Source: Nocardioides sp. AX2bis
Lineage (GTDB): Bacteria > Actinomycetota > Actinomycetes > Propionibacteriales > Nocardioidaceae
DNA: 64,000 nucleotides
NCBI RefSeq assembly: GCF_902506435.1
Contig: NZ_LR733215.1
Coordinates: 1,759,467-1,823,466, forward strand
Direction of reading: 5' to 3'
How positions within the stretch are numbered: the first letter of the stretch is position 1; each line of letters begins with the position of its first letter. The translations under genes and the position numbers were made by a program. Shown one piece after another: positions 63,453-64,000 of the stretch. The notes beneath the pieces were generated by a model, which was given only the letters and a program-made list of their open reading frames with translations, did no database searches and was not told the DNA's origin.

Positions 63453-64000
63453 TCAGGCGCGGCGGTAGCGCCGCTCGGGGCGGCCGCTGCCGCCGTACTG
63501 CAGCCGCACCAGCGCCTGGCCGTCGGCCACGAAGTGCTCGAGGTAGCGGCGGGCGCTGACGCGGGAGACGCCGACCAGCTCGGCGCACTCGGCGGCCGAC
63601 CGTTCGGCGCCGTCGTCCAGGGCGGCCAGCACGGTGCCGGCGGTCTCGCGGCTCAGCCCCTTGGGCAGCGGGGCCGGGGTGGTCCGCGCACCCGGTCCGA
63701 ACGCCGCGTCGATCTGCTCCTGCGCGGGGCGCGAGGACCCGTCGAGCGCGGCGCGGGCCGCCCGGAAGGCCTCGAGGCGCCACAGCAGGTCGTCGGCCTC
63801 GAACGGCTTGACCAGGTAGTGCGCCGCCCCGCCGGCCACCGCGGCGCGCACGGTGTCGGCCTCGCGGGCGGCGGTCACCATCACCACGCCCACGTCGTTG
63901 CCGGTCGCGCGCAGCCGGCGCAGCACCTCGATGCCGTCCACGTCCGGCAGGTGGACGTCCAGCAGCACCAGGTCGGGCGCGAGCCGCTCGACCTCGGCCA
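63453..64000 (-). CDS. CitB/DcuR-type response regulator, 5' partial
   Basis: The gene runs off the right edge; 182 residues are visible. The receiver part contains the phospho-acceptor Asp in VLLDVHLPDVDGIEVL, the Thr in VVMVTAA and the Lys in YLVKPFEADDL. The C-terminal helix-turn-helix is of the citrate/malate class (SAAECAELVGVSRVSARRYLEHF, shown in two parts: SAAECAELVGVS and RVSARRYLEHF), ending LQYGGSGRPERRYR. Such regulators answer to DcuS/CitA-type kinases sensing di- or tricarboxylates; the partner kinase would lie beyond the window. Confidence 0.9.
   Translation of the reverse strand, partial: AEVERLAPDLVLLDVHLPDVDGIEVLRRLRATGNDVGVVMVTAAREADTVRAAVAGGAAHYLVKPFEADDLLWRLEAFRAARAALDGSSRPAQEQIDAAFGPGARTTPAPLPKGLSRETAGTVLAALDDGAERSAAECAELVGVSRVSARRYLEHFVADGQALVRLQYGGSGRPERRYRRA

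Overview
The window is a 64 kb chromosomal segment from a very GC-rich (roughly 70-75% by eye) actinobacterium. Gene content and style (type III plus type I glutamine synthetase, GAF-ANTAR proteins, DUF5998, DUF4191, an N-terminal-GNAT Pat-type acyltransferase, many GTG starts, many leaderless-looking promoters) point to Nocardioidaceae, most likely Nocardioides; this is inference from family composition. I see no tRNA, rRNA, CRISPR array, insertion sequence or prophage. Coding is dense, with many 4-base ATGA/GTGA overlaps.

Layout. 1-5.1 kb: 5'-truncated Pat-type GNAT/acyl-CoA synthetase fusion, sulfotransferase, DUF5998 protein and a phosphodiesterase. 5.2-9.6 kb: two consecutive GAF-ANTAR proteins, an FMN-dependent alpha-hydroxy-acid oxidase, a DJ-1/PfpI protein and a LuxR-type response regulator. 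9.6-16.8 kb: SelO, type III glutamine synthetase, a 5'-3' exonuclease, a secreted GH26-like hydrolase and a PAP2-type membrane phosphatase. 16.8-22.6 kb: a sulfide/persulfide island on the minus strand (rhodanese, CstB-like persulfide dioxygenase-rhodanese, TauE/SafE, MMPL transporter, 55-residue Cys-rich protein, then DUF302 and a CstR-type repressor), with three GC-rich palindromic operators. 22.7-26.1 kb: BLUF photoreceptor, unknown membrane protein, glnA and an RDD protein. 26.3-38 kb: lipoic acid and 2-oxoacid dehydrogenase genes (lipA, lipB, E2, lpd) with an ABC-2 exporter, a TIGR01777 epimerase and pepA. 38-41.6 kb: gcvT, PhzF-like, thyA, folA. 41.6-42.3 kb: a gene-free block of dispersed inverted repeats.

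42.4-50.9 kb: a nitrogen-starvation (Nit1/MSMEG_0565-0572-type) gene cluster of nine tightly coupled genes: amidohydrolase, MSMEG_0572 protein, radical SAM enzyme, GNAT-AIR synthase fusion, nitrilase-family enzyme, MSMEG_0570 protein, MSMEG_0569 flavoprotein, a second nitrilase homologue that has lost its catalytic Cys and Glu, and a glycosyltransferase. 50.9-64 kb: dapA (apparent frameshift at its last codons), RNase J, an orphan GAF histidine kinase, a secreted M4 metalloprotease, FtsK, a RodZ-like protein and a truncated CitB-type response regulator.

Regulatory coherence is the strongest signal beyond the genes. Two glutamine synthetases of different families and the Nit1 cluster all carry GlnR-type half-sites spaced exactly 6 nt apart, ending exactly 10 nt before a -10-like hexamer. 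The sulfide island has palindromes of AACCCCC/GGGGGTT type at both of its promoters. The least described features are the nitrilase pseudoenzyme beside its intact paralogue, the MMPL transporter and Cys-rich microprotein in the persulfide operon, and the repeat block.
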